From Ichthyophis bannanicus (lineage: Eukaryota > Chordata > Amphibia > Gymnophiona > Ichthyophiidae): a DNA stretch of 64,000 nt. The position numbers and the translations under genes are program-made. The DNA is taken from positions 988,071,637-988,135,636 of the forward strand of contig CM066034.1 in NCBI GenBank assembly GCA_033557465.1, read 5' to 3'. The notes under the pieces were generated by a model. That model saw only the letters and a list, made by a program, of their open reading frames with translations, was not told where the DNA came from and made no database searches. Of the stretch, positions 62,537-64,000 are shown one piece after another; the stretch's first letter is position 1, and every line of letters begins with the position of its first letter.

Positions 62537-63627
62537 ATTTTCTCAGTGGAGAAAGGTGAATAGTGGAGTACCCCAGGGATATCTGCTGGACCAGTTACTT
62601 TTTATAAATTCATAAATGACCTGGAAATGGGAACAACAAGTTAGGTGATCACATTTGCAGAAGACATAAAATTATTCAAAGTTGTTAAAACACAATAGGA
62701 ATGTGAAAAATTGCAAGTGGACCTTGATAAATTGGAAGACTGGACATTCAAATGGCAGATGAAATTTAATCTGGACACGTGCAAAGTTATGCACCTAGGA
62801 AAGAACAATCCAAACTACGGTTACGTGATGCAAGGTTACACATTAGGAGGAACCACCATCCAGAAAAAAGATTTAGGTGTCATTATGAATAATACGCCGA
62901 AACTCTGCACCCAGTGTGCAGCAGCAGCCAAGAAAATAAATATAATGCTAGGAATCATAAGGAAAAGAATGGAGAATAAAACAAGGATATTATAAAATCT
63001 CTGTATCTTCCCAAGGTGCAACAGCACCTTGAATATTGTGTGCAATTCCGGTCGCCATATCTTAAAAAAAGATATAGTGGAATTAGAAGAGGTATAGAAA
63101 AGAGCCATCAAAATTGTAAAGGGGCTGGAAGGATAGCCCTATGAGGAAAAACTTAAAGGTTAGGGCTTTTCAACTTGGAAAAGAGATGGCTGAGAGGGGA
63201 TATGCTAGAGGTCTATAAATTAATGAATGGAGTAGAACGGGTAAACATAGATCAGTTGTTTACTTCATCAATATGCAGAAAGACTAGGGGACATGCAATG
63301 AAGCTACAGTGTAACCCATTTAAGACTAATAAGAGAAAATATATTTTCACTCAATGCGTAATCAAACCTTGGAATTCTTTACCAGAGGATGTAGTGAAGG
63401 CTGGTAGTGTAGGTGGGTTTAAAAAAGGTTTGGACAAGTTCCGGGAGGAAAGGTCCATAAACCATTATTAAAGAGGACCTGGGAAATCCATTGCTTACCC
63501 CAGGACAAGCATTGTGTAACCTTTGTGCCTTTTTGGGAACTTGCCAGGTACTGGATTGGAAACAGGATACTGGGCTTGATGGACCTTGGTCTGACCCAGT
63601 GTGGCATGTCTTATGTTCTTATGTTCA
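62537..63627 (+). mobile_element. CR1 LINE 3' half, main family
   Basis: From [20 protein letters not shown] (62540-62600) through [14 protein letters not shown] (FADD changed to FAED), LEDWTFKWQMKFNLDTCKVM, TLGGTTIQKKDLGVIMNNTP, CAAAAKKINIMLGIIRKRME (to 62990). Then [20 protein letters not shown] and the C-terminus ending [14 protein letters not shown] (63175-63471). The tail ends gcatgtcttatgttcttatg-ttc. It has a few stops and frameshifts (near 63000 and 63165). 5'-truncated. Confidence 0.88.
63175..63471 (+). pseudogene. CR1 ORF2 C-terminal piece
   Basis: 98 codons, the best-preserved CR1 C-terminus in the window: [54 protein letters not shown] and a stop at the family position. Confidence 0.75.
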
Positions 63628-63809
63628 AGAAAGAGCAGAGGCCCTGAAAGAACCAAGTATCAAGGAGAAGGTGGTGATTTGACCTGGTGAAGGTGACTGA
63701 GACGCTACTTGTTCCCAGACTGGCTTATTGTAATTCTGTCTTGGTGGGAAAGTTATTTAGTGTCTTCAAATTTAGCAAAGAACAGTAACATAAATAGTTA
63801 CAGGTTTGA

Positions 63810-63979
63810 CAGGCTAGGGCCGGCCATCAGACAAACAAGGGGGCAGCAACCTCTGAGGGTCAGCAAAGAGCAGGGCATTCAAAGCTAAACAGATTTTGAC
63901 AACCAAGGGGGGGGGGGATATAAGACTTAAGGTCTGCCTAGGGCACCAACACCTTGAACCAGCTCTGGGGCCAGCCCTG
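63810..63979. mobile_element. Short hAT-like MITE
   Basis: Left end caggctagggccggccatca and right end (reverse-complemented) cagggctggccccagagctg are similar. Flanks aggtttga (63802-63809) and agttttga (63980-63987) match at 7 of 8. Contains a G-run (63908-63917) and no coding. Confidence 0.45.
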
Positions 63980-64000
63980 AGTTTTGAAGCCTAGAGAAAT

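Overview
This 64 kb window looks like vertebrate intergenic DNA made almost entirely of transposable elements. I find no host exon, no rRNA, no functional tRNA gene, no CRISPR array and nothing prokaryotic. The mix is CR1 and L2 LINEs, an amphibian-style L1 (coiled-coil ORF1, APE endonuclease, long inter-ORF gap), an RTE-like scrap, a DIRS tyrosine-recombinase retrotransposon, Penelope-like elements with a GIY-YIG domain, tRNA-derived SINEs and hAT-like DNA transposons. DIRS plus Penelope plus active-looking CR1/L2/L1 points to an amphibian. A caecilian is my best guess, but the species is inference only; mammals and birds are unlikely.

Layout. 1-3.9 kb: CR1 pieces on both strands and a small hAT MITE with an 8-bp target duplication. 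4.8-9.7 kb: an internally deleted L1 (15-bp target duplication) inserted in Penelope-like DNA whose RT end and GIY-YIG domain follow on the minus strand. 9.7-16.5 kb: mostly unique or ancient sequence with degenerate CR1, a short-element family I call MITE-A, and a fold-back element. 16.5-19.8 kb: SINEs, one split by a 2.24-kb non-autonomous hAT with a perfect 8-bp target duplication, a C-rich tandem block and a ~400-bp palindrome. 19.3-23.85 kb: L2 and CR1 tails and a 5'-truncated L1. 23.85-32.15 kb: a Penelope-like element with its 5' regions head to head (255-bp inverted repeat) and a near full-length 6.4-kb minus-strand L1 inserted in the spacer. 32.15-38.1 kb: L2, L1 and CR1 fragments. 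38.3-43 kb: one minus-strand CR1 copy cut by four insertions, then an RTE scrap. 43-44.1 kb: MITE-A, a CR1 tail and a SINE.

44.35-53.94 kb: a minus-strand DIRS element (gag, RT-RNase H, tyrosine recombinase) interrupted by an L2 insertion (16-bp target duplication) and by a CR1 fragment that is itself split by a second deleted L1. 53.9-63.6 kb: mainly plus-strand CR1. One nearly full-length copy (ORF1 esterase piece, APE, RT, 3' tail) is split by three later insertions, including a minus-strand L2 that keeps an uninterrupted reading frame of about 680 codons. The window ends in a small hAT-like element.

The elements act on one another only as landing sites. The nesting gives relative ages: DIRS before CR1 before L1-C; CR1 before L2; Penelope before L1; SINE before hAT. 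Nearly every reading frame is broken, so the window is a record of past transposition rather than a working gene set. All family calls come from reading motifs and comparing copies within the window, not from a database search.
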